From positions 14,450 through 78,449 of the forward strand of contig CAWCRN010000034.1 of the NCBI GenBank assembly GCA_963797835.1: a stretch of 64,000 nt of DNA, read 5' to 3'. A program made the translations under genes and the position numbers. Below the pieces are notes generated by a model that was given only the letters and a program-made list of their open reading frames with translations, made no database searches and had not been told where the DNA came from. Below, in pieces: positions 36,507 to 45,285 of the stretch. Each line of letters starts with the position of its first letter. Position 1 is the first letter of the stretch. The stretch comes from JBDTSW01 sp963797835. Its GTDB lineage: Bacteria > Actinomycetota > Thermoleophilia > Solirubrobacterales > 70-9.

Positions 36507-38183
36507 GTGACCGACGAAGAGCCGCCGATCGCGGCGGGGGTTCCCGAGACCCCCGACCGCGACGGAGCCTTTCCCCGCCTCAACGAGTCTCAGAGGGCGA
36601 GCCTGCGCGAGCTCGGCCGGGTTCGCAGCGTCGAAGCGGGGGAGGTGCTGTTCGCCGCCGGGGAGCGGGGCAGCCACTTCTTCGTGATCGAGTCCGGAGC
36701 CGTGGCGATCGTCCAGGGGCATGGCCGGGAGGACCGGATCATCGCCGTCCATGGGCAGCACCGCTTCCTGGGCGAGCTGGGCCTGATCACCGGGCAGACG
36801 CTCTACCTCTCCGCAATCGTCCGCGACCCCGGCGAGGTGATCGAGATCCCACTCGAGCGGCTCCCGGAGATAGCCCGCACGGACAAGCCCCTGAGCGACC
36901 TCATCCTGGGCGCGTTCATGGCGCGGCGCTCGATCCTGATCGACGTCGGTACGGGGATCAGGCTGATCGGATCCCGGTTCTCGCCGGACTCCCGGCGCCT
37001 GCGCGAGTTCCTGGCCCGGAACCGAATGCCGTACGAGTGGATCGACCTCGAGGACGACGACCAGGCGGACGCCCTGCTCGGCAGCCTGGGCGTCGAGCCC
37101 GGCGAGACCCCCGTGGTGGTGGCGAGCGATGGCGGGGTCCTGCACAACCCGAGTCCGGCGGAGCTCGGCAGGGCGATCGGGCTCGGCTCCCCCGCAGGGA
37201 CCCCGGTGATGTGCGACGTCGTCATCGTCGGGGCAGGCCCGGCCGGCCTCTCGGCCGCGCTCTACGCGGCATCGGAGGGGCTTGACGTCCTCGAGATCGA
37301 GGCGGTCGCCTCGGGCGGCCAGGCCAGCACCTCGGCCATGATCGAGAACTACCTCGGCTTCCCCTCCGGGGTGTCGGGCACCGAGCTCGCTCAGAGGGCC
37401 GGGCTCCAGGCCGGGAAGTTCGGGGCGCGCATCAACGTGCCGGTCGAGGCCGTCGGGATTCACAGCGAGTCAGGCCGGCACGAGATCGCGCTGTCGGACG
37501 GCCAGACGGCCACCGGTCGCACCGTCGTCATCGCCACGGGAGCCCGGTATCGCCGGCTCGACGTGCCGCGGCTGGAGGAATTCGAGGGCGGGGGCGTCTA
37601 CTACGCCGCCACCCAGGCGGAGGCGACGCTCTGCGCGGACGACCCGGTCGTGATCGTCGGCGGCGGAAACTCGGCCGGGCAGGCCGCGGTCTTCCTGTCC
37701 GGCCGTGTTTCGAGCTGCCGGCTGCTTATCCGGGGTGGCGATCTGGGGAAGTCGATGTCGAAATACCTCGTCGACCAGATCGAGCGCAACGACGCGATCG
37801 AGGTCTGGACGCACTCGGAGGTGGTCGAGCTGATCGGCGAGCACGAGCTGGAGGGCATCAGGATCGCGGACGCGCGTTCCGGCGAACGCGTCGAGCAGCC
37901 GACCCGCGCGCTATTCGTGTTCATCGGCGCCTCGCCTCACACCGAGTGGCTGGAGGGCCAGATCGCGAGCGACGACTCGGGATTCCTGCTCACCGGGCGT
38001 GACGTCCGTGGCGAGGACCTACGGGAGTACGACGGCGAGCGCCCCCTTTTCCTCGAGACGAGCCGCCCGGGCATCTTCGCCGTCGGCGATGTCCACTCGG
38101 GCTCGATCAAGCGCGTGGCCTCAGCCGTCGGCGAGGGCTCGATGGCAGTCCGGCTGATTCACCAGCGGCTCGCTGCCTTCTAG
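36507..38183 (+). CDS. Cyclic-nucleotide-binding domain fused to a thioredoxin-reductase-like flavoprotein
   Basis: 558 residues. Residues about 30-135 are a cNMP-binding beta roll (SVEAGEVLFAAGERGSHFFVIESGAVAIVQ, FLGELGLITGQTLYLSAIV). About 140-225 resemble a thioredoxin/glutaredoxin-like linker (FLARNRMPYEWIDLEDDDQADALLGSLG, ETPVVVASDGGVLHNPS). About 233-555 are TrxR-type FAD/NAD domains (DVVIVGAGPAGLSAALYAASEG, VIVGGGNSAGQAAVFLSGR, GIFAVGDVHSGSIKRVASAVGEGSMAV). The redox CxxC is absent: where TrxR has CATC the sequence passes through ASGGQASTSAMIENYLGFP. It is therefore not a classical TrxR. The electron acceptor and ligand are unknown. Confidence 0.88.
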   Translation: MTDEEPPIAAGVPETPDRDGAFPRLNESQRASLRELGRVRSVEAGEVLFAAGERGSHFFVIESGAVAIVQGHGREDRIIAVHGQHRFLGELGLITGQTLYLSAIVRDPGEVIEIPLERLPEIARTDKPLSDLILGAFMARRSILIDVGTGIRLIGSRFSPDSRRLREFLARNRMPYEWIDLEDDDQADALLGSLGVEPGETPVVVASDGGVLHNPSPAELGRAIGLGSPAGTPVMCDVVIVGAGPAGLSAALYAASEGLDVLEIEAVASGGQASTSAMIENYLGFPSGVSGTELAQRAGLQAGKFGARINVPVEAVGIHSESGRHEIALSDGQTATGRTVVIATGARYRRLDVPRLEEFEGGGVYYAATQAEATLCADDPVVIVGGGNSAGQAAVFLSGRVSSCRLLIRGGDLGKSMSKYLVDQIERNDAIEVWTHSEVVELIGEHELEGIRIADARSGERVEQPTRALFVFIGASPHTEWLEGQIASDDSGFLLTGRDVRGEDLREYDGERPLFLETSRPGIFAVGDVHSGSIKRVASAVGEGSMAVRLIHQRLAAF

Positions 38184-38196
38184 CGCAGGTACCTGG

Positions 38197-39237
38197 CTAG
38201 GGGAGCTCGAGGGGCAGCCCGAAGCGCGGGAAGTGCAGGGGGTCGGCGAAGGCCGTGATGTCCTTGATCCGCTCTCCCTCGAAGGTGATGACGTCGAGCG
38301 CCGCGGCGGTGTAGCGCCCCGTGTCGGCGTCCAGGTTGTAGTAGGCCACCGCGGGCTGGGCGTTGGCCCGGGTGGGGATGGCCCGCGACGGCGGGCAGAC
38401 TCCCACCGTGGCCTTGACGAACGCCAAGACGTCCGCCCGGCCGCGCCACCAGCTCGGCGACGGGGGCATCGAGAACGTGACGTCGGCGGCCAGGAGCGCC
38501 CGCAGCGCGTCCACGTCGCTCCTGGCCCAGGCTTCGACGTAGGCCTCGACCAGGTCGCGGGCCCGCTCGTCGCCCAGCGAGCGCAGCGTCGCCTGCTGGG
38601 TCCGCTCCGGAAGCCGCTCGTCAACGGCCTTGCGGGCCCGCTGCAGGGCGCTGTTCACCGACGCGACGGTCGTCTCCAGTGACTCCGCGGTCTCGCGGGC
38701 CGAGAAGCCGAGCACCTCGCAGAGGATGAGGACGGCCCGCTGGTTCGGCGGCAGGTGCTGGAGTGCGGCCACGAAGGCGAGCTCGACCGCTTCGCGTTGC
38801 TCGAAGCGAGCCTCGGGAGCGGCATAGCCGTCCGCGAGCGCGACCATCTCATCGGGGTATGGCTCGATCCACACGGATTCGACCAGCGGCTCGCTCACGT
38901 CGGCGGGGTCCGTGCTGGGGCTCGGCGGGCCGTGCTCGGCAGGAAGCACGCGCTTGGGCCGGCGCGCGATCGCGTCCAGGCAGACGTTGGTCGCGATCCG
39001 GTACAGCCAGGCCCGCGACGAGCTTCGGCCCTCGAAACCCGAGAGGCCGCGCCACGCGCGTAGGAGGGCCTCCTGGAGCGCGTCCTCGGCGTCGTGGGGA
39101 GAGCCCAGCATCCTGTAGCAGTGGGCGTGAAGCTCGCCGCGGTGGCGCTCGACGAGGCGCTGGAAGGCGACCTCGTCGCCCTCGCGAGCCGCGTCGAGCA
39201 GCTCCTGTTCCGGCGGGACCGTGGTCGAGGTTGCCAT
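38197..39237 (-). CDS. ECF-type sigma factor with C-terminal SnoaL-like domain
   Basis: 346 residues. Region sigma2 at about 10-85 (EVAFQRLVERHRGELHAHCYRMLGSPHDAEDALQEALLRAWRGL) and sigma4 at about 140-205 (LQHLPPNQRAVLILCEVLGFSARETAESLETTVASVNSALQRARK). The C-terminal 130 residues form an NTF2/SnoaL-like domain (LVEAYVEAWARSDVDALRALLAADVTFSMPPSPSWWRG), as in the SigG/SigJ/ECF41-type group whose C-terminal domain modulates activity in place of a classical anti-sigma. Targets are unknown. It has its own TACTCT box, 33 bp after the hemerythrin stop. Confidence 0.92.
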   Translation of the reverse strand: MATSTTVPPEQELLDAAREGDEVAFQRLVERHRGELHAHCYRMLGSPHDAEDALQEALLRAWRGLSGFEGRSSSRAWLYRIATNVCLDAIARRPKRVLPAEHGPPSPSTDPADVSEPLVESVWIEPYPDEMVALADGYAAPEARFEQREAVELAFVAALQHLPPNQRAVLILCEVLGFSARETAESLETTVASVNSALQRARKAVDERLPERTQQATLRSLGDERARDLVEAYVEAWARSDVDALRALLAADVTFSMPPSPSWWRGRADVLAFVKATVGVCPPSRAIPTRANAQPAVAYYNLDADTGRYTAAALDVITFEGERIKDITAFADPLHFPRFGLPLELP

Positions 39238-39244
39238 GGTGACC

Positions 39245-39250
39245 AGAGTA
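39245..39250 (-). promoter_or_regulatory. TACTCT -10 box for the sigma factor gene
   Basis: The box ends 7 nt before ATG 39237 on the minus strand. Confidence 0.45.
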
Positions 39251-39270
39251 GAGAGGTCGATTGCCCGGCT

Positions 39271-39778
39271 CTACGCGCCTCGCAGCCCCGTCATCGAGCG
39301 CATCGTGTCCGCGACGCTCTCCTCCTCGTATGCGAGGTGCTCGAGAAGGTGCCCTGAGAGGGCCTCGAGCGCCTCGGCGACCTTGGCGCGACCGGCGGAC
39401 TCGGCATCGGCCGACAGCTCCCGGGCGGCGTCCTCGACATCGATCGAGGAGCCCCGAGACCTTTCGGTGGTCGGCCTCGAGCCGATCGACCACCGGGTCG
39501 AGGTCGGGGTTGGCCACGCGCAGGGCCGGGAACAGCAGCCGGTCCTCGGCGCCGTGGTGGGCGTGGACGAAGCTGCAGTAGTGAAGGCAGTTGACCTTGA
39601 GCTTCCAGAGCGGCCCGTTGGTCCGCAGCTCGTCCAGCTCCTCCCGCACCTCGGCCGCGGGCTTACCGTTGGTAACGGCCTTGGCCAGCTCGCGCACGGT
39701 CTCGAGGTCGCGGCGGACCATGCTGTGGACCCACAGGAGTTCCTCGTAGAGCGCCTCGCCTGCGGTACTGCTGTTCAT
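39271..39778 (-). CDS. Hemerythrin-like (HHE) protein, one apparent frameshift
   Basis: About 168 residues after joining the break near 39442 (GATCGATG for GACGATG, restoring SGLLDDVEDAARELSADAE). HHE motif residues: LLWVHSMVRRDLETV, LHYCSFVHAHHGAEDRLLFPAL, RLEADHRKVSGLL, and after the break LLEHLAYEEESVADTM. The four-helix fold would bind a di-iron centre for O2, NO or iron sensing. It starts inside the 3' end of the sbnA reading frame. It is the distal gene of the diaminopropionate operon; whether it belongs functionally is unknown. Confidence 0.78.
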
Positions 39779-40772
39779 CGTGTGCCTGACGATAGGGATG
39801 GCGGGTGCTCGCCTCGGTGTCTAATACGTCCTCGCCGTAGGACTCCTCGACCCAGCTCTTGTCGTAGATGGTCTGCAGGTAGCGCTCGCCCAGGTCGGGG
39901 GCGATTGCCACCGCGGTGAGGTCGGATGCGCGGTGCTGCGCCATCCAGCCCATCGCCCCGCTCACCACCGTGCCCGTCGAGCCGCCGAACAGGAAGCCGC
40001 GCCTCGCCAGGCGGTGGCAGGTGCGGACCGTCTCGGGCTCGGAGACCTGCACCACGTCGTCCACATAGGACGGGTCGAGCATCGGGGGCCGGACGCTCGC
40101 GCCCACGCCGGGGATCATGCGCCGCCCCGACTTGCCGCCGAATGTCACCGAGCCGACCGCGTCCACGGCGACGATCCGCACCGCCGGGTGCCGCTCGCGC
40201 AGGTAGCGGGCGCATCCCATCAGGGTCCCGGTGGTGCCGGCTCCGACGAACAGCACGTCGAGGTCCGGGAACTGGCGGACGATGTCCGGCGCCGTCCTGC
40301 GGTAGTGGGCGCCCCAGTTGTTCTCGCTGTTGTATTGGTCGAGCCACACGTAGCGGTCGTCGGATGCGCACAGTGCGCGGACGTGTGCGATCCGCGCGCC
40401 GAGCAGGCCGCCGTCGGCGTCCGTGGCCTCGGTGATCACATGCACCTCGGCACCCAGCGTCTCCATCAGCCGCCTGGTCGTCGGGTTACACCGCGAGTCG
40501 GTCACGCAGACGAAGCCGTAGCCCTTGCTCGCCGCCAGCATGCTGAGCGCGACGCCCAGGTTTCCGGAGGAGGACTCGACCAGGACCGACCCCGGGCGCA
40601 GGGTGCCGTCTCGCTCCGCTGCCTCGACCATCTCGGCCGCCGCCTTCAGCTTGATCGAGCCGGCGAAGTTGAAGCCCTCGCACTTCAGGAACAGCGAGCG
40701 GCCGAATACCGGCTCGAGGTCGACGTAGAGGTCGGGCTCGTTGAACTCGTGGGGGGCGCTGATCACGGGCAT
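39663..40772 (-). CDS. sbnA: 2,3-diaminopropionate biosynthesis protein SbnA (PLP-dependent)
   Basis: 370 residues as read. It is a cysteine-synthase-like enzyme that in siderophore pathways joins O-phosphoserine and glutamate to N-(1-amino-1-carboxyethyl)-glutamate. Motifs: CEGFNFAGSIKLKAA (PLP Lys), LVESSSGNLGVALSMLA, VGAGTTGTLMGCARYL (phosphate loop), GFLFGGSTGTVVSGAMG. ATG 40772 lies 1 bp after the sbnB stop. The frame runs 116 bp into the hemerythrin gene, about 40 residues longer than usual. One extra base near 39826 or later would give a normal end, so the C-terminus as read is probably wrong. Confidence 0.88.
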   Translation of the reverse strand: MPVISAPHEFNEPDLYVDLEPVFGRSLFLKCEGFNFAGSIKLKAAAEMVEAAERDGTLRPGSVLVESSSGNLGVALSMLAASKGYGFVCVTDSRCNPTTRRLMETLGAEVHVITEATDADGGLLGARIAHVRALCASDDRYVWLDQYNSENNWGAHYRRTAPDIVRQFPDLDVLFVGAGTTGTLMGCARYLRERHPAVRIVAVDAVGSVTFGGKSGRRMIPGVGASVRPPMLDPSYVDDVVQVSEPETVRTCHRLARRGFLFGGSTGTVVSGAMGWMAQHRASDLTAVAIAPDLGERYLQTIYDKSWVEESYGEDVLDTEASTRHPYRQAHDEQQYRRRGALRGTPVGPQHGPPRPRDRARAGQGRYQR

Positions 40773-40773
40773 G

Positions 40774-41850
40774 TCACCCACCGACCCCGTGCCGGCTGAG
40801 CTCGCCGAAGAAGCCATCGACGGACTCGAGGTCACCCTCCTCGTCCAGGCGGTCGTAGACGTGCTTGGCGACCGCGAGGTCGAGCACGCCCAGGCCGAAC
40901 GGGGAGAACACGACCGGACGGTCGCTCGGGACGGGCACCCGTCCAGCCATCACGTCGTGGAGGGTGCCGTCCAAAAAGTCGCGGTTGCCGGTGGCCTGCT
41001 CGGTCAGGTGCGGGGACGTGTTCGCCTTGAGGCAGTGCCCGACGTCGTCGACGAAGTTCGCCGAGGCCAGCACCACGGAGGGCGCGAGGTCGCGCAGCGA
41101 CACGTTGAGCACCAGCGGGCAGTGCTCGAACCACGAGGCGTCGCCGATGTAGGGCTCGGCTGCGACGGTGGCACACACGATCAGATCGCTGGAGCGGATG
41201 AGCCGCTCGGCGTCCTCGTGCACGGAGATCCGGCCGGTCGCCCCGGAGCGCTCCAAGTAGGCGGAGTAGCCACGGACGCTCTCGGGCGAGAGGTCGTGCA
41301 CGCCGATCTCTTCGAACGCCCATCCCGCGGCGGCCAGGGAGGCGTGGATGTGACGGGCGATCAGGCCGGCGCCGATGAATCCGACACGCGTCGGGCGCTC
41401 GCGGCCGCGGCTCAGCCATGCGGCCGCCGAGGTGGCCATCGCGGCGGTCCTGGTCGCGCTGATCACCGAAGCCTCCAGGCACGCAAACGGGTAGCCCGTG
41501 TCGCGGTCGTTCAGGATCACGACGCCGGAGGCGCGCGGGATCCCGCGTGCGACGTTCTCCGGGAAGCTCGAGATCCACTTGACGCCATCCACCTGGATCC
41601 CGCCGCCGATCGACGCGGGCAGGGCGATGATGCGGTCCGAGGGGCGGTCCGGGAACCGCAGGAAGTAGGAGGGCGGATTCACCGAGTCGCCGCTGGAGTG
41701 GAGCCTGTAGGTGGCCTCGACCAAGGACACGATCTCCCGCTCGGCGCCCCGCAGCACCCGCTGCACCTCGGCGCCGGGGATCACCGCGAAGGCCGGTGTG
41801 GCGCGCGGCGATCGGGAGGTCTCGAAGCTGGGCTGGGCGATCGATCTCAC
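40774..41850 (-). CDS. sbnB: 2,3-diaminopropionate biosynthesis protein SbnB (ornithine cyclodeaminase-like)
   Basis: 358 residues from GTG 41850. NAD-dependent enzyme of the OCD/mu-crystallin family that splits the SbnA product into L-2,3-diaminopropionate, 2-oxoglutarate and NADH. Features: SVNPPSYFLRFPDRPSDRIIALPASIGG, GVKWISSFPENVARGIPRASGVVILND, ATRTAAMATSAAAWL, RVGFIGAGLIARHIHASL (NAD site), NVSLRDLAPSVVLASANFVDD and FSPFGLGVLDLAVAKHVY. The exact start is uncertain, because GTG 41850 lies within a DNA block shared with the PPTase leader; a later start near FAVIPGAEV is possible. Confidence 0.9.
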   Translation of the reverse strand: MRSIAQPSFETSRSPRATPAFAVIPGAEVQRVLRGAEREIVSLVEATYRLHSSGDSVNPPSYFLRFPDRPSDRIIALPASIGGGIQVDGVKWISSFPENVARGIPRASGVVILNDRDTGYPFACLEASVISATRTAAMATSAAAWLSRGRERPTRVGFIGAGLIARHIHASLAAAGWAFEEIGVHDLSPESVRGYSAYLERSGATGRISVHEDAERLIRSSDLIVCATVAAEPYIGDASWFEHCPLVLNVSLRDLAPSVVLASANFVDDVGHCLKANTSPHLTEQATGNRDFLDGTLHDVMAGRVPVPSDRPVVFSPFGLGVLDLAVAKHVYDRLDEEGDLESVDGFFGELSRHGVGG

Positions 41851-41914
41851 ACCGCGATGGTTGCGGTGCCTGCTGAGGCCCCGATGAGGGACGAATGAGA
41901 ATCCCCTCATCGCT
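41847..41914 (-). promoter_or_regulatory. Upstream block P2 of sbnB (repeat of P1)
   Basis: About 68 bp strongly similar to the block at 48488-48555. On the minus strand both contain ATGAG-N6-CTCAT (41895-41910 here), then TTCG, CTCATCGGGGCCTCA and, after a variable stretch, ACCATCGCGGTGTGAGATCGA. It covers the stop of the dioxygenase gene and the proposed sbnB start. A shared operator or leader is likely. Confidence 0.6.
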
Positions 41915-42879
41915 GAGCGACGGGACCGACCGAGTCGTCTCCTGTGAGGCGGACCGGGTCGGCCATCGCCACGACCACCTCGCGTGCCCCCTCATACGCC
42001 TCGCGGCTGTGCGCGGTGCGGACGTTGTCGACGAGCATCAGGTCGCCGGCCTGCCAGGGCTCGCGCCTGGTGTTCGCGTCGTAGGTCTCGTTGATCAGCG
42101 CGATGGCGTCCGGGTCGATCGGATCGCCGTTCCCGAACCGGGTGTTGAACGGCAGGCCGTCGGCCCCGTACTACCTCCACGAGGTACTCGCGCACCTCGG
42201 GCTCCATCGTCCACTCGCTGAGGAAGGCGACCTGGTTGAACCAGCAGCGCTCGCCGGTGGCCGGATGGGCCACGACGGCCTTTCGGCGCTGGCGGGTGCG
42301 AAGGCCGCCGTCGGGCTGCCACTCGAAGGCGATCGCGTTGGCGCGGCAATAGCTCTCGACGGCCTCGCGGTCGTCGGTGCCGAACGCATCCTCGACCGAC
42401 GAGCCGATCTCGTCGTTGTAGCTGCGGGTGAGCATCCAGCCCTCGCGCTCGAAGCGGGCAACGAGCTCGGCGGGGAGCTTGCGGACCACGGCCGCGGAGT
42501 CCGCGACCGCGGTCGCCCCACCGCCGGCGGGCGGCTCGAGACACGCGAACAGCATCAGGCCGGGGGCCTCGAGGGCATAGCTCAGCTCGTGGTGCATGCA
42601 CATCGGCTGCTTCGCGGGCCACGCGGACGAGGAGTAGACGCCGTCGGCGAACGCCTCCCGCGACGCGAACGCCTCCCGCTCGGTCATGAGCCCGTCGGCC
42701 AGCCCGCGGAACACGGCGCCGGCCTCGGCCGGGTCGCCCAGGCCCAGCCCTCGGACAAGCACTGCGCCGTGCTCGGCGACCGCAGCGCGCAGCGCATCGC
42801 GCTGGCCGGCGGCCCAGCCCGGCGCATCACCGTTGGCGTCGGCGCGAAGGATCATGGGCCTGTCGGCGGTCAGCTGCAC
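41907..42879 (-). CDS. TauD/SyrP-like Fe(II)/2-oxoglutarate dioxygenase, one apparent frameshift
   Basis: About 323 residues after joining the break near 42172 (GTAGTACGG for GTATACGG, restoring EVYGADGLPFNTRFGNGDPID). Jelly-roll hydroxylase: AVLVRGLGLGDPAEAG, MHHELSYA with the Fe ligands His and Glu/Asp-equivalent, RSYNDEIGSSVEDAFGTDD, CWFNQVAFLSEW, and the distal VDNVRTAHSREAYEGARE with His and the 2-oxoglutarate Arg. SyrP-type members beta-hydroxylate carrier-bound amino acids. GTG 42879 overlaps the NRPS stop by 10 bp, so it is cotranscribed with the adenylation gene and the substrate may be PCP-bound. Confidence 0.85.
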
Positions 42880-45285
42880 GACGGCACTCCCGCGAGCGTC
42901 GTGGGCGCTTCCGGCGCGGCGTCGAGCGTCAGCGCCAGGTCGGCCAGCACCGGGTGCCGGGTGACGTCCTTGTGGGAGACGGCGCGCTCGAGCGCGACCG
43001 CCAGGCGCACGGCGGTCAGCGACGTGCCGCCCAGGTCGAAGAAGCTGTCGCCCCTGCCGATCTGCCCTAGGGGGATGCCGAGGAGCTCCGCCCAGACTCC
43101 AGCCAACCGCCGCTCGGAGGGGGTGTTCGGCGGGTCGCCGACGCCGCCCGCGTCGTCGAGCTCTCCGGCGAGCGCGCCGAGCGCCTTGCGGTCGACCTTG
43201 CCGTTGTCGGACAGGGGCAGGCTCTCCAGTCGGTGAAACGACGACGGGAGCATGTATCGCGGCAGCGAGGCGCTCAGCCGCCGCTGGAGCGCGTCGCCCT
43301 CGAGCCGGCTCGGGCCGGAGTAGAACGCGACCAGCCGCTTGGAGCGGTCCGCCCGCTCGGCGACCACCACGGCGGCCCCACCGACGCCCGGTTCGGCGGC
43401 GAGCGCCCCCTCGACCTCGCCGATCTCGATCCTGAAGCCGTTGACCTTCACCTGGGCGTCGCGCCGGCCGAGGAACTCGAGCTTGCCGTCCGGCCGCCAG
43501 CGGCCCAGGTCGCCGCTGCGGTAGAGGCGCTCGCCCTCGCGGTGCGGGTCCGGTCCGAAGGACAGGCTCGTACGCTCCGGGTCGTTCACGTACCCGCGGC
43601 CGACGCAGACACCGGAGAAGACGATCTCGCCCGGCGCGCCGAGCGGCACGGGGCAGAGGTGCTCGTCGACGACGTAGACGCGCACGTTCCTCACCGGGCG
43701 ACCCAGCGGGACGCGCTCGGAGCTCGGGGCCCTGGTCATGACCTCGTGATTCGTGTCGTCCGAGGTCTCGGTGAGCCCGTAGGCGTTCACCAGCTTGATG
43801 TGAGGCGCGACGGCGAACCAGCGCCGGGCCAGGTCCACGCTGACCGCCTCGCCCGTGACCGAGACGCACCGCAGGTCCGGTAGCTCGCGCGGGTTCTGCT
43901 CCAGGTACGAGAGCACCACGTCGAGGTACGACGGGACCACCTGAACCGCCGCGACCCCGCCGGCGGCGATGGTGTCAACGAACCGCTCGACGTCCAGGAT
44001 GGCCTCCTGCTCGACGATCAGCGTCCGCCCGCCGACGAGGAGCGCGGAAACGAGCTGCCACAGCGAGATGTCGAAGCACTGCGGGGCGGTCTGCGCAACC
44101 ACCTGACCCTCGCCGATCCCGAGGTCTTCGACCTTCGCGAGGAGGTGGTTGAGCATTCCCGCGTGCTCGCACATCGCGCCCTTCGGCGTCCCCGTGGATC
44201 CCGAGGTGAAGTAGATGTAGGCAAGCTGGTCGGCCGCGACCGCGATGCCGAGATCGCCTTCGGCGTGGCCCTCCGCGCAGGCGGCGTCGATGGCGAGCGC
44301 CTCGCTGCCCGGCAGCGAGGTCAGAGCCCGGTTGAGCGCGGCGTCTGACCCCTGCTCGGTCAGGACCAGGCGGCAGCCGGCGCGGTCCAGCATCGTGGCG
44401 ATGCGGTCGGCCGGGAACTGCGGCTCGATCGGCAGGTAGGCGCCGCCAGCCTTGAAGATGGCGAGGACGGCGGCCATCCAGTCGAGGTTCCGCTCGGTCA
44501 CGACCGCGACCACGTCCTCGGCCCGAAGGCGCCGCGCGAGCAGTGCACGGGCCAGGCGGTTGGCGCGGGCGTTGAGCTCGCCGTATGTCCACTCACGCCC
44601 GCCGTGTACGGCGGCCACGGCGTGGGGGTTGGCCGCGACGCGCTCCTCGATCAGCTCGTGGAGGCGGCGATCCGGCAGCTCCCGCCGCGGGCCCGCGAGA
44701 CCATCGACCTGGTGGCGAAGCTCGGTCGCGGAGAGCAGGCTCTGCCGGCTGTGCTCCGCGTCGGGGTCGGTCGCCATCCGCGCCAGCGCCGCGAGGTGGT
44801 ACCGCGCGATCCGCGCCGCGGCGCCACGGTCCAAGTGCCTCGGTCCGGTACACCACTCGCAGGACGATCCGGCCATCGCGTTGCGGCGCGGCCACCCGAG
44901 CCACTACGCCATCCGGCAGCTCGCCGCCGTCGGAGCCGGTGGCGTCCAGGACCGTCTCGAACCGCGCCTCGGCCGAGACCATCCGGCGCCGCTCGTGGGC
45001 CTCGCTCACCAGCTCCCGCCAGGAGCGGGGCTCGGTGGAGATCAGGATCGGGAGGGGTGGCCCATCCGCGAACGGGACGTAGCCGGTGGTCACCTCGGGC
45101 TCGCCGCTCAGGGTGGCGAGCACCCTGGCGTGCGCGGCGGCGAGCACCGAGCCCAGCGGGACCTCGAGCTCTGCGGCCAGCGACCACAGCCTCGCCACCA
45201 GGCTGGCGGGGATCGCGAGCTCGTGCTCGCCGGTGCCGGGCACCGGGTCTAGGGTCCACCGTGGGATCCGGGTCAGAGCTCGCAC
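42870..45285 (-). CDS. NRPS-like protein: short condensation-like N-terminus, adenylation and PCP domains; one apparent frameshift
   Basis: About 805 residues after joining the break near 44834 (CTTGGACC for CTGGACC, restoring RTEALDRGAAARIARYHL). Residues 1-175 look like a C-terminal half of a condensation domain (ASLVARLWSLAAELEVPLGSVLAAAHARVLATLSG, VVARVAAPQRDGR). Then an adenylation domain: WTYGELNARANRLA (A2), LAYIYFTSGSTGTPKGAM (A3), NAYGLTETSDDTNHE (A5), GELYRSGDLGRW-type (A7/A8), KVNGFRIEIGEVE, NGKVDRKAL (A10). The PCP is FFDLGGTSLTAVRLA near the end. The GTG start overlaps the preceding stop by 13 bp. The likely amino acid is diaminopropionate, by neighbours only. Confidence 0.88.
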
